From: a virus
Virus record (IMG/VR): IMGVR_UViG_3300011116_000639
Span: 1 to 22,302 of that record
Direction: 5' to 3' (one strand)
DNA: 22,302 bases
The number at the start of each line of letters is the position of its first letter. The stretch's first letter is position 1. A program made the position numbers and the translations under genes. Positions 1 through 5,559 of the stretch are shown here, piece by piece. The notes under the pieces are model-generated. The model was not told the DNA's origin and did no database searches. It saw only the letters and a program-made list of their open reading frames with translations.

Positions 1-16
1 GGGGGGGGGGGGGGGG
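1..16. repeat. poly-G run at window start
   Basis: Sixteen consecutive G bases open the window. In the reading frame of the tail-fibre gene they encode glycines, so they may be the real end of a polyglycine stretch. Their position at the extreme edge also fits a contig end or a poly-G sequencing artefact, and the two cannot be separated from this sequence alone. Confidence 0.6.
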
Positions 17-320
17 CTGGGCGGGGCAAGGTGGTGCAGGTGGCACTGCCACTGGCGGTACTTTCAACATAGCGGGCGCAAGCGGTTTTACGGGGCTTGT
101 GCAAGGTGGACTTTCTTCTTCCGAAGGTAAGGGAGGATCAGGTATTTATGGTGCTGGCGGTGCTGGTACAACCGTATCTGGTAGCTCTGGTGGTGGTGCT
201 GGGGATGCTGGCACGGGTTTCGGCTCTGGGGGCGGCGGGGCTGGTGTCACTGGGCAGAGCACAAACTACGCGGGCGGCGCAGGCGGGGCTGGGCTAATCA
301 TAGTGGAGGAATTGGCATGA
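1..320 (+). CDS. tail fibre / adhesin, glycine-rich C-terminal part (5' truncated)
   Basis: The frame starting at base 3 is open to the TGA at 318-320, giving about 105 residues of the C-terminal end; the start lies outside the window. The sequence is dominated by Gly, Ala, Ser and Thr with GGAGGAG-like runs, and ends with GGAGGAGLIIVEELA. A glycine-rich stretch closing with a short hydrophobic strand plus an acidic tail is typical of phage tail-fibre or adhesin tips. In some such adhesins (for example T-even gp38) glycine-rich motifs form a polyglycine-II sandwich with receptor-binding loops. It lies just upstream of a small tail-associated gene and the lysis cassette, as expected for the last tail gene. 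Receptor and fold are inference. Confidence 0.75.
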   Translation, partial: GGGGGWAGQGGAGGTATGGTFNIAGASGFTGLVQGGLSSSEGKGGSGIYGAGGAGTTVSGSSGGGAGDAGTGFGSGGGGAGVTGQSTNYAGGAGGAGLIIVEELA

Positions 321-634
321 AACTCATTCAAGTAATAGCGGGTGTTGTCGTAAACGCGACAACGGATGACAACCGAGATGTTGCCCCCGAAGGCTGGCAG
401 GCGCATGACACCGCGCAAATTGGATGGGTTTTTGATGGCACTGACTTTGTAGCGCCAGTCAAAGCGCCCGAACCACCGCCCACACGTGCTGAGCAAGAGG
501 CAAACCGCCAGCGGGCCTATGCAGCCGAGGCAGACCCCATCGCCATGCAAATGCTGCGGGACGAGGCAACCAGAGACGAGTGGCTGGCCAAGATCGATGA
601 GATCAAGGCGCGCTTTCCGTATCCCGCAGACTGA
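317..634 (+). CDS. small tail-fibre-associated protein
   Basis: This 105-residue protein starts at an ATG overlapping the stop of the tail-fibre gene (ATGA), so translation is probably coupled. The N-terminal half reads like a small beta-rich domain (MKLIQVIAGVVVNATTDD, then GWVFDGTDFVAP). A proline-rich link (PEPPP) near residue 55 leads to a charged helical end containing YAAEADPIAMQMLRDEAT and finishing EIKARFPYPAD. A C-terminal helix of this type is common in small proteins encoded directly after siphophage tail-fibre genes, where they are assigned to tail-fibre assembly or attachment. That role is inferred from position and resemblance; there is no catalytic motif. Confidence 0.75.
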   Translation: MKLIQVIAGVVVNATTDDNRDVAPEGWQAHDTAQIGWVFDGTDFVAPVKAPEPPPTRAEQEANRQRAYAAEADPIAMQMLRDEATRDEWLAKIDEIKARFPYPAD

Positions 635-641
635 GGAGCTT

Positions 642-875
642 ATGATGCAAAACCTTCTCCCATATTGGCCGATAGCCGCCAGCTTCGTGGCGGTGGTCGT
701 CTGGCTCGTTCGCCTCGAAGCGGGCAGCGCAGAGAACACCAAAGAGATCAAGCGGCTCTGGAACCAGCGGCGCGAGGACATGGACGCCGCGCAACGTTCG
801 CGCAGCGAGACAAACGCGGTACTCAGCGAGATACGCGACGACATCAAATCCTTAATTGCACGGGTGGGAAAATGA
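642..875 (+). CDS. small membrane protein with coiled coil, holin-like candidate
   Basis: This 77-residue protein starts at the first of two adjacent ATGs (642 and 645), preceded by a GAGGAG ribosome site at 633-638. One hydrophobic segment (about residues 8-23, IAASFVAVVVWLV) is followed by a long charged helix with coiled-coil character (NTKEIKRLWNQRREDMD and beyond). It lies between the tail genes and the endolysin and overlaps the endolysin start by ATGA. This architecture resembles DUF2730-type small phage proteins and some holin accessory proteins. With one membrane span it could be a holin or pinholin, but the sequence does not prove this, and the endolysin has its own membrane segments. 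Confidence 0.75.
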   Translation: MMQNLLPYWPIAASFVAVVVWLVRLEAGSAENTKEIKRLWNQRREDMDAAQRSRSETNAVLSEIRDDIKSLIARVGK

Positions 876-1573
876 AAATCAATCAAGCGACTGTCGACCT
901 TATTAAAGAATACGAAGGCTTCGAGGCCAAAGCGTACAAGTGCCCCGCAGGCGTGTGGACAATCGGCTACGGCACAACGGCGGCGGCGGGTGTGGGCATT
1001 ACGCCAGAGGCGGGCATGGTGATTAGCAAGTCCGAGGCGGAGGGTTATTTGCACGCCGCGCTGGATAAATTTTCTGATCAAATCGCTCCTGCAATTAAAG
1101 CCCCCATCAATGAAAACGAATTTGGCGCGTTTTTGTCTCTCGCATATAATATCGGCGCGACGGCGTTTAAAAAATCATCGGCGCTACGGCATTTTAATGC
1201 AGGCGACAAAGGTGCGGCGGCAGATGCAATTATGCTCTGGAACAAGGCGCGTGGAAAGGTGCTGGCGGGGCTGGTGCGTCGCAGGACAGCCGAGCGCGCA
1301 CTATTCTTAACCCACGTCGGCGGCACACTGCCAAAACAGGTTAAGGACACAAACATCACCCCCGATGCGCCACGCGAAAGCACTGCGCAGTCCACCACGA
1401 TGCAAGCATCCGCTGTACAGATCGTATCGGGCGCTGGCGCAGGTGTCGCGGCAATCGGCGCGCTGGATGGTACGGCCCAGATCGTGGCGCTCGTTTTTGC
1501 GGGCGTGGTTGTGTTGGCCGCACTGTGGATCATGCGCGAGCGCCTGCGCCGCTGGGCCGATGGTGACCGCTGA
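872..1573 (+). CDS. endolysin (GH24 lysozyme) with C-terminal membrane segments
   Basis: The 233-residue protein should cut the glycan strands of host peptidoglycan. The N-terminal domain (about 1-150) is a T4/P22-type lysozyme (glycoside hydrolase 24). The catalytic signature E-8-(D/C)-5-T is visible as Glu15, Cys24 and Thr30 in EGFEAKAYKCPAGVWTIGYG; Cys replaces Asp, as in many phage members. After a Ser/Thr/Ala-rich link come two hydrophobic stretches (about 181-198 and 203-221) and a basic tail (RERLRRW), so the enzyme may be membrane-anchored or carry a holin-like hairpin. The start overlaps the previous stop (ATGA) with a GGGTGGGA site just upstream. The next gene starts at the TGATG overlap, making this the core of the lysis cassette. 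Confidence 0.92.
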   Translation: MKINQATVDLIKEYEGFEAKAYKCPAGVWTIGYGTTAAAGVGITPEAGMVISKSEAEGYLHAALDKFSDQIAPAIKAPINENEFGAFLSLAYNIGATAFKKSSALRHFNAGDKGAAADAIMLWNKARGKVLAGLVRRRTAERALFLTHVGGTLPKQVKDTNITPDAPRESTAQSTTMQASAVQIVSGAGAGVAAIGALDGTAQIVALVFAGVVVLAALWIMRERLRRWADGDR

Positions 1574-1794
1574 TGTTTGGATGGATCAAGCGCACTGTGA
1601 TGTGGGTTGCAGGGCTTGCCGCCCTTTTATTTGCGGCGTGGATGGCTGGGCGGCGCGACCAGCGCCAACAATCCGCCGTAGAAACAGCCGAGGCATATAC
1701 AAAAACCCGAAAGGAAATTGAAGATGTCGAGAGCAATATCGGTGATGACCCTGCTGTGCTTCGTGAGTGGCTGCGCGAGCGTGGTAAACAATAA
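1573..1794 (+). CDS. Rz-like inner-membrane spanin
   Basis: A 73-residue protein with an N-terminal membrane anchor (about residues 6-24, TVMWVAGLAALLFAAWMAG) and a charged helical periplasmic part (about 28-60), ending REWLRERGKQ. Position after the endolysin, the N-terminal anchor and the helical remainder fit an i-spanin that disrupts the outer membrane with its lipoprotein partner. The start shares bases with the endolysin stop (TGATG). The partner starts inside this gene in another frame at 1724, the classical nested Rz/Rz1 arrangement. It is shorter than lambda Rz, and the assignment rests on architecture and position rather than sequence identity. Confidence 0.8.
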   Translation: MFGWIKRTVMWVAGLAALLFAAWMAGRRDQRQQSAVETAEAYTKTRKEIEDVESNIGDDPAVLREWLRERGKQ

Positions 1795-1921
1795 CGCGAT
1801 CTGCGATGGTACAGCCGTCGCGCGGACAAAACACGCCGCCGCGCTGGCCGAGGATGGCGGGGACGCGTCCGTCGTCACTGGCGCAACGCTCGTTATGATG
1901 ATTGACGCGGCCTGCAAATGA
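1724..1921 (+). CDS. Rz1-like outer-membrane spanin lipoprotein
   Basis: This 65-residue protein starts within the i-spanin gene in another frame. The ATG at 1724 is preceded by AAGGA at 1711-1715, eight bases away, which is why I prefer it to the TTG at 1718. The N-terminus is a lipoprotein signal peptide: a short basic start, a hydrophobic stretch (VMTLLCFV) and a lipobox-like SGC with the lipidated Cys at residue 17. The mature part has two further Cys and no domain I recognise. It lacks the proline-rich character of lambda Rz1, so it is assigned by lipobox and nesting. Its stop overlaps the phosphoesterase start (ATGA at 1918). Confidence 0.82.
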   Translation: MSRAISVMTLLCFVSGCASVVNNNAICDGTAVARTKHAAALAEDGGDASVVTGATLVMMIDAACK

Positions 1922-3009
1922 CACCGCGCCAGCGCGAGATATACGATCTGTTCCTGAAATTGGGGAACAAGAACGAGGTCGCGCGCGTGTCGGGAATGGA
2001 TGCGCGCGAGGTGCGACGCATAATCAAGCGGGCAGAGGCGCACATAGACCCCGCCATTGCAGACGCGATGGACGGGGCGGGGCTGCAGGACGCGGAGCTG
2101 CTGTATTCTGGGTGGCTAAAAACCGAAAAGGCGTCGCTGTATTTTAAGCTGCCAAAAAACGATTTAGTGCAAGACGTGATTGAGCGCGTCCGCGAGGCAA
2201 TGGACGGCGTGAAGGCCATCCCAGAAATCCAGAAGGACGAAACCCACGACGAGGATTTGCTGACGGTGTACCCCATTTTTGATGTGCATCTGGGGATGCG
2301 GGCAAACAAGAACGAGACGGGCGAGGCGTACAATACCGAGATCGCCGCGCGGCGATTGGTGCGCGGAATTACAAACTGCATTGCTTCAGCGCCGTCATCA
2401 AAATTTGGTGTAATCCTCGTGGGCGGTGATTTTCTTCACCACAACGACAACACAAACACGACGCAGAGCGGCCACGCCCTCGACGTGGATACCCGAATTG
2501 ACCAGACGATAGAGGCAGCCGTGAATGCGCTGGCGGCGGCTATAGAGCTGGCCGCCACTAAGCACGACACGGTTTTGGTATCTATAATCAAGGGCAACCA
2601 CGACCGAGACGCATATATCGCCGTCAGGATGGGGATGATCCAGCGGTACAGAGAAAACCCGCGCATAGAGGTGCAGAAAAACGCGGGCGATTTCTTCGTT
2701 ATGGAATTTGGCTTGTGCTTGCTGGCCGCACATCACGGCGACAAGGCCAAGGCCGAGCGCCTCGTGATGCACTTGGCGAGCGAGTGGCCAGAGGTGTGGG
2801 GCAGGACAAGATTTCGTTTCTACTTTACGGGACACCTGCACCATGCCAAAATGCAGGACATCGGCGGGGTTCAAATTGAGCAATTGCGGCCTGTGACACC
2901 GCGCGACGCGCACCACGCATCCAGTGCGTATGGGTCACAATCGCAGATGCAGGCCATTACGTTTCATAAACAGCGGGGCGAGATTAGCCGCATAAAGGTG
3001 TCGCTATGA
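1918..3009 (+). CDS. calcineurin-like metallophosphoesterase with N-terminal HTH
   Basis: The 363-residue protein has all main motifs of the binuclear metallophosphoesterase superfamily: D122-x-H124 (FDVHLG), GGDFLHH at 169-175, GNHD at 226-229, AHHGD at 271-275 and GHLHH at 305-309. Residues about 1-45 look like a helix-turn-helix (EVARVSGMDAREVRRIIKRA) and about 46-110 are helical and charged. Family members hydrolyse phosphodiesters, and phage versions are often described as Mre11/SbcD-like repair exonucleases. The N-terminal HTH suggests a nucleic-acid target, but the substrate is not shown. It is the last clear rightward gene after the spanins, joined by ATGA. It probably shares the lysis transcript, although its role may lie in DNA metabolism. 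Confidence 0.88.
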   Translation: MTPRQREIYDLFLKLGNKNEVARVSGMDAREVRRIIKRAEAHIDPAIADAMDGAGLQDAELLYSGWLKTEKASLYFKLPKNDLVQDVIERVREAMDGVKAIPEIQKDETHDEDLLTVYPIFDVHLGMRANKNETGEAYNTEIAARRLVRGITNCIASAPSSKFGVILVGGDFLHHNDNTNTTQSGHALDVDTRIDQTIEAAVNALAAAIELAATKHDTVLVSIIKGNHDRDAYIAVRMGMIQRYRENPRIEVQKNAGDFFVMEFGLCLLAAHHGDKAKAERLVMHLASEWPEVWGRTRFRFYFTGHLHHAKMQDIGGVQIEQLRPVTPRDAHHASSAYGSQSQMQAITFHKQRGEISRIKVSL

Positions 3010-3188
3010 GTAACTTCAACAATGGCGGCGAGAACTGCGATTACCTCTTTCCGTTTGGCAACAAGAATTTCTGCGTTGTTGATCGGCATTGATCCATCCG
3101 ACAAATAATGAAGGTCATGAGCCGCGCACTCTTTTTGAGCGCCGTAAAATCTGCCATTTAAAGATTTATAAGCAGTGGTTTTTGTCAT
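2964..3188 (-). CDS. small hypothetical phage protein
   Basis: This 74-residue leftward reading frame starts at the ATG ending at 3188, preceded on its strand by GAGAGAGGA at good spacing. The protein is soluble-looking (MTKTTAYKSLNGRFYGAQ, then KECAAHDLHYLSDG) with a helical second half (KRKEVIAVLAAIVEV). No family is recognised. It overlaps the end of the phosphoesterase gene by 46 bases, convergently, and its start overlaps the end of a 34-residue leftward gene. It would be the last gene of the leftward early operon. Its base composition is more AT-rich than the neighbours. I trust it because of the ribosome site and the chain of overlaps. Confidence 0.55.
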   Translation of the reverse strand: MTKTTAYKSLNGRFYGAQKECAAHDLHYLSDGSMPINNAEILVAKRKEVIAVLAAIVEVTHSDTFMRLISPRCL

Positions 3189-3270
3189 TTTTCATTCCTC
3201 TCTCGCATTTCACCCTTTCCATCTGCCCCCGCGCGTGGCAGGGGCAGTTTTTGAAGTCTTCAGGTGTCAT
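3166..3270 (-). CDS. 34-residue Cys-rich micro-protein
   Basis: The ATG ending at 3270 overlaps the methyltransferase stop (ATGA, 3267-3270) and has GGAG eight bases upstream on its strand. The product begins [15 protein letters not shown] and carries four Cys (9, 11, 22, 33) and two His (12, 32), compatible with a small metal-binding fold, though not proven. Its end overlaps the start of the next leftward gene by 23 bases. The coding sequence also contains the rightward terminator hairpin at 3223-3247. No function is recognised. Coupled start, ribosome site and overlap make it likely real despite its size. Confidence 0.5.
   Translation of the reverse strand: MTPEDFKNCPCHARGQMERVKCERGMKNDKNHCL
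3223..3252 (+). terminator. rho-independent terminator ending the rightward lysis transcript
   Basis: CTGCCCC (3223-3229) pairs with GGGGCAG (3241-3247) around an 11-base loop, followed by TTTTT (3248-3252). The T run is on the plus strand only, so it acts on rightward transcription, about 215 bases after the phosphoesterase stop. It lies inside a leftward 34-codon gene. Confidence 0.72.
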
Positions 3271-4499
3271 TGTATTGTCTCCATTACACTTTCGATGAAC
3301 GCTTGCGCTGCTTCGGCATTGATTGCATTGCCGTAACCGCGCAATCGTCCCACTCTTTCGGCAGCCCCATAAGCCAGCGGGAATGTGCCGGGTTCAACTG
3401 GCCTCCACTTTCCATCCCGGCAGAAGAGCCAATCAGCATCTCGCCAGAAGCCGTTAGTCGGGCCGGGCCTTCCAGCGCCACCGGATAACCCATCGCTTCG
3501 CACATCTCCGCGTCCACTGTAATCTGCGCCGTTTCGTTGAGATACATCGGAACTGTCGATTGGTTCGCGTTGTCGCGCCTGAAGTCGCGCCGCTTCTGCA
3601 TTGTATCCAGATTGGCGTTTCGTTCCAATGCTGTCGGTGTCGGCCAGCCCGCTATATCCGCCGCTCCCGGCAGCTTCAGCACCTTTTTGTCGTGGTTCCC
3701 CTGACTGTAGGCATACTTGCTGCCCGTCGTGTCGTTCACCACTGGCGTCGGCCAGCCCGCCCAAGCCTGCGCTTGCATATTCAAGTCTGACAGACTGATA
3801 CCCATCGACTGACTGCCCCGCGCCATGCTGTCCCGCTTGCGCTGCAAGAACGCTTCCGGGGTGCCATTGGCCTGCTCTGCTAAGGGCGTCGCCCACCCCG
3901 CCAGCAATGCCTGCTGATCGATCCGCCCCTTGGTCTCGCCCGCTTCGTCCATGATCTGCGAGGCTTGCCCGTTCCCGCCCACCCGGGGCGTTCCCCAACC
4001 TACTTCCAACCCACCAGAGGCGCTGTCGGATGTGCGGCGCGCCGACGCCCGCAGCGCAGAGATCGACCGCCCCTGCGGCGTAATTCGCTGCTTCCAAGTC
4101 AGCGCATACAAGGTCGAGCCAACCAAGGCCGTCTTTGCTTGCAACTTGCTCACCAAGCACGACGTTAGGTCGGCACTGGCTGATGAGGTGATGGAAAGCT
4201 GGCCATAAGTGCCGCTCGTCAGCAAACCCAGCGCCTTTGCCTGCCGCGCTGAAAGGTTGGCAGGGGCAAGATCCTGTCCAGACGGGTCTGTCGTCTGCCC
4301 ATCCTGCGCGGCGCAGGGCGTAAGACCAGACCCCAATTCCTGCGAAGAAGTGGCACTGGGTAAATCCTTTGAGGTCGTTGGGGGTAACATCTTCTATGCT
4401 CCGTTCATCGATTACGCCGTCGGCAATGTGGCCATGTTTGACCAATTCCCGCAGCCACGCAGCGGCCTTCGGGGCAAATTCGTTGTAGTATGCGGTCAC
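3267..4499 (-). CDS. C5-cytosine DNA methyltransferase (Dcm/HhaI type)
   Basis: The 410-residue protein should transfer a methyl group from S-adenosylmethionine to C5 of cytosine in a specific DNA sequence. Motif I is FFAGIG (51-56). Motif IV is CPCQPFS with catalytic Cys80. Motif VI is GEQV with Glu117 (usually ENV). Motif VIII is GAPHIRQRL (153-161). Motifs IX/X close the protein with RLRGYGNAI (385-393). The middle (about 170-340) is the variable target-recognition region and contains repeated GLADA-like units. The start is a GTG at 4499 overlapping the upstream stop (GTGA) with a GGCGAGG site; a longer frame to 4622 lacks motif support. No cognate restriction enzyme is adjacent, so it is probably a solitary enzyme protecting phage DNA or altering regulation. 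A second long frame runs through it on the same strand. Confidence 0.93.
   Translation of the reverse strand: MTAYYNEFAPKAAAWLRELVKHGHIADGVIDERSIEDVTPNDLKGFTQCHFFAGIGVWSYALRRAGWADDRPVWTGSCPCQPFSAAGKGAGFADERHLWPAFHHLISQCRPNVVLGEQVASKDGLGWLDLVCADLEAANYAAGAVDLCAAGVGAPHIRQRLWWVGSRLGNAPGGRERASLADHGRSGRDQGADRSAGIAGGVGDALSRAGQWHPGSVLAAQAGQHGAGQSVDGYQSVRLEYASAGLGGLADASGERHDGQQVCLQSGEPRQKGAEAAGSGGYSGLADTDSIGTKRQSGYNAEAARLQARQREPIDSSDVSQRNGADYSGRGDVRSDGLSGGAGRPGPTNGFWRDADWLFCRDGKWRPVEPGTFPLAYGAAERVGRLRGYGNAINAEAAQAFIESVMETIQ
3284..4390 (-). CDS. second long reading frame overlapping the C5-methyltransferase (+1 frame, same strand)
   Basis: A 368-codon open frame lies wholly inside the methyltransferase gene, one base downstream of its codon register. 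It begins at an ATG preceded by CGGAG at eight bases, a good independent ribosome site. The product starts [16 protein letters not shown], contains [18 protein letters not shown], then four spaced GW(G/A/P)TP units, and ends near [19 protein letters not shown]. These do not look like random shadow sequence. From memory, very similar proteins occur in other phages and are annotated as hypothetical or methyltransferase-related. Each GWxTP unit is the same DNA that encodes GLADA or LGNAP in the methyltransferase frame. I see no catalytic motif, so function is unknown; a partner or alternative specificity subunit is only a guess. Confidence 0.55.
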   Translation of the reverse strand: MLPPTTSKDLPSATSSQELGSGLTPCAAQDGQTTDPSGQDLAPANLSARQAKALGLLTSGTYGQLSITSSASADLTSCLVSKLQAKTALVGSTLYALTWKQRITPQGRSISALRASARRTSDSASGGLEVGWGTPRVGGNGQASQIMDEAGETKGRIDQQALLAGWATPLAEQANGTPEAFLQRKRDSMARGSQSMGISLSDLNMQAQAWAGWPTPVVNDTTGSKYAYSQGNHDKKVLKLPGAADIAGWPTPTALERNANLDTMQKRRDFRRDNANQSTVPMYLNETAQITVDAEMCEAMGYPVALEGPARLTASGEMLIGSSAGMESGGQLNPAHSRWLMGLPKEWDDCAVTAMQSMPKQRKRSSKV

Positions 4500-4720
4500 T
4501 GCGGCCTCGCCTTCGGGAACGGCGACACGCTGGGCGCGCCTGTGGCTTGGCAGTGGACGCCCTGCACGTCCAGCCCCTGCGCCTCGAATACGTCGCGCAG
4601 CGTGTTGATCTGGGCGCTGCACTCAGCGTAGGATGGGAACATCAGCGCGATGCTGGGCGGATGCGCCTCAAGCGGCCCGCCTAGCGACAGGGCCATGATT
4701 GTCCAGACGGGGATTGTCAT
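4496..4720 (-). CDS. small hypothetical protein, possible secreted or membrane start
   Basis: A 74-residue leftward protein whose ATG overlaps the upstream stop (ATGA at 4717-4720), with GGAG upstream on its strand. The N-terminus is mildly hydrophobic (MTIPVWTIMALSLGGPLE), perhaps a weak signal peptide, followed by a helical part (YAECSAQINTLRDVFEAQG) and two Cys. The end is Pro/Ser-rich. Its stop overlaps the methyltransferase GTG start, so the two are translationally coupled. No family is recognised; similar small periplasmic-looking proteins are common in early phage operons. Confidence 0.7.
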   Translation of the reverse strand: MTIPVWTIMALSLGGPLEAHPPSIALMFPSYAECSAQINTLRDVFEAQGLDVQGVHCQATGAPSVSPFPKARPQ

Positions 4721-4962
4721 TTTGTTTTCTCCATTTCTAATATCCGCGCTTCTGCCATTTCGGCACGGGATATAGCGGCGTCGTACAGGTCGATGCGGAT
4801 ATATTCTGCGCCGCTTTTCCGCTCTCGGTCATCTAGTGGGCGGCGATTTGTGGGGCGACAATGCCCAAATTGTGCGATAGCGTGCGGGCCAGAAAGTGGG
4901 GGGTTTTCATCCCACTCCGCGTTCCAATGCCATGCCCAAAGCCGTTCAGGTGCACTACTCAT
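4717..4962 (-). CDS. small hypothetical phage protein
   Basis: An 81-residue leftward protein. I chose the ATG ending at 4962 because it overlaps the stop of the upstream gene (ATGA) and has GGAGAGGAAG just before it; a longer frame to 5169 reads Arg/His-rich shadow sequence. It begins MSSAPERLWAWHWNAEW and ends with a helix containing AEYIRIDLYDAAISRAEM. This pairing, an aromatic N-terminal strand plus an EYIRxDL helix, is familiar from small accessory phage proteins of unknown role. It is coupled to the next gene by ATGA. Confidence 0.75.
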   Translation of the reverse strand: MSSAPERLWAWHWNAEWDENPPLSGPHAIAQFGHCRPTNRRPLDDRERKSGAEYIRIDLYDAAISRAEMAEARILEMEKTK

Positions 4963-5144
4963 TTCGCTTCCTCTCCAATGCAGCGCAGGGCGATGCCCGC
5001 CAATAGTTGCAGCTCTGTGACGTTCTGGTGCGCCAGCGTGTTGCGCGGCGCGTCCATTGCCATGATGTCGATTTTGCGCTTGATGCGCCTCAGCGTCGTG
5101 CGCAGGGTGATGTCCTCTGCCAACTCTTGTATCGGCCCGATCAT
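4959..5144 (-). CDS. small hypothetical phage protein
   Basis: A 61-residue leftward protein (MIGPIQELAEDITLRTTLRR at the start) that is largely helical and basic near residues 15-26. Its ATG overlaps the stop of the upstream 59-residue gene (ATGA) and is preceded by AGAGGATGG. Its own stop overlaps the start of the next gene. No domain is recognised. It belongs to the chain of coupled small genes between RecT and the methyltransferase. Confidence 0.72.
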   Translation of the reverse strand: MIGPIQELAEDITLRTTLRRIKRKIDIMAMDAPRNTLAHQNVTELQLLAGIALRCIGEEAK

Positions 5145-5320
5145 TTGCCATCCTCTGGTTTTGTTTCATTCAGCATCTCCGCCAGTTCGCGGATCTGCGC
5201 GGCCTTGGCCGTCGGCACTACAACTTCGACCCGGGACATTCCGCGATCTGCGAGATGGGCGCGCTCGGCGCGCTTGCGCTCCCGGGCTTTGCGGCGGCGT
5301 TCATTGGTTGCGTCGTCCAT
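5141..5320 (-). CDS. 59-residue basic protein, possible RHH-type DNA-binding protein
   Basis: The ATG ending at 5320 has an excellent ribosome site, AAGGAGA, eight bases upstream on its strand. The protein starts MDDATNERRRKARERKRAER, a strongly basic helix, followed by a strand-like segment (MSRVEVVVPTAKAAQ) and an amphipathic helix (IRELAEML). Basic helix, short strand, helix is the pattern of small ribbon-helix-helix proteins, and similar small phage proteins are common. A DNA-binding or regulatory role is inference. Its stop overlaps the next start (ATGA). It is too short for many gene callers. Confidence 0.68.
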   Translation of the reverse strand: MDDATNERRRKARERKRAERAHLADRGMSRVEVVVPTAKAAQIRELAEMLNETKPEDGK

Positions 5321-5353
5321 CAGGCAGGTCTCCTTGGTTGAAATATTTCGGAG

Positions 5354-5473
5354 TCAGTTACACATCTGCAAAACAATGGTTCCAAGCTGGATCCAGTTTG
5401 CAAATAGGACAATGGCGCAGCCGATGGCGATCCCAAGAATAGGCGGAAGCAATAGGTCAATCCAATCTTTCAT
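5354..5473 (-). CDS. 39-residue single-span membrane micro-protein
   Basis: The ATG ending at 5473 overlaps the stop of a 29-codon gene (ATGA at 5470-5473) and has a moderate CAGG site upstream. The product starts MKDWIDLLLPPILGIAIG and is almost entirely hydrophobic (about residues 6-27), so it should sit in the membrane. No family is recognised. It follows RecT in the leftward early operon. Candidate roles such as superinfection exclusion are only suggestions from its class. Confidence 0.55.
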   Translation of the reverse strand: MKDWIDLLLPPILGIAIGCAIVLFANWIQLGTIVLQMCN

Positions 5474-5559
5474 GTGACCTGCCCCAATTCATCTGCAAAC
5501 TTTGGGAGCGTTACACTCAAGCGCGCGCTTTTGATCTGTGTTTCGGTGGGGCGGGTCAC
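5470..5559 (-). CDS. 29-residue micro-gene coupled to RecT
   Basis: The GTG ending at 5559 overlaps the RecT stop (GTGA), and its stop overlaps the start of the following membrane micro-protein (ATGA), so it fills the gap exactly. The product reads MTRPTETQIKSARLSVTL, then PKFADELGQVT. No function is recognised. Exact overlaps at both ends are the evidence; an alternative is that it is a translated linker that carries ribosomes from RecT to the next gene. Confidence 0.45.
   Translation of the reverse strand: MTRPTETQIKSARLSVTLPKFADELGQVT

Noticed and set aside
266-1081. 271-codon minus-strand frame opposite the tail and lysis genes
   Set aside because: It is opposite several well-supported plus-strand genes, is Arg/Cys-rich and shows no motif or ribosome site.
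3006-3092. 28-codon rightward frame overlapping the phosphoesterase stop (ATGA)
   Set aside because: It has a weak ribosome site and no recognisable feature, and it lies opposite a better supported leftward gene. A real micro-gene cannot be excluded.
4500-4622. 41-codon N-terminal extension of the C5-methyltransferase
   Set aside because: The extension is Arg/His/Pro-rich shadow of the upstream gene. The GTG at 4499 has a GTGA overlap and a ribosome site.
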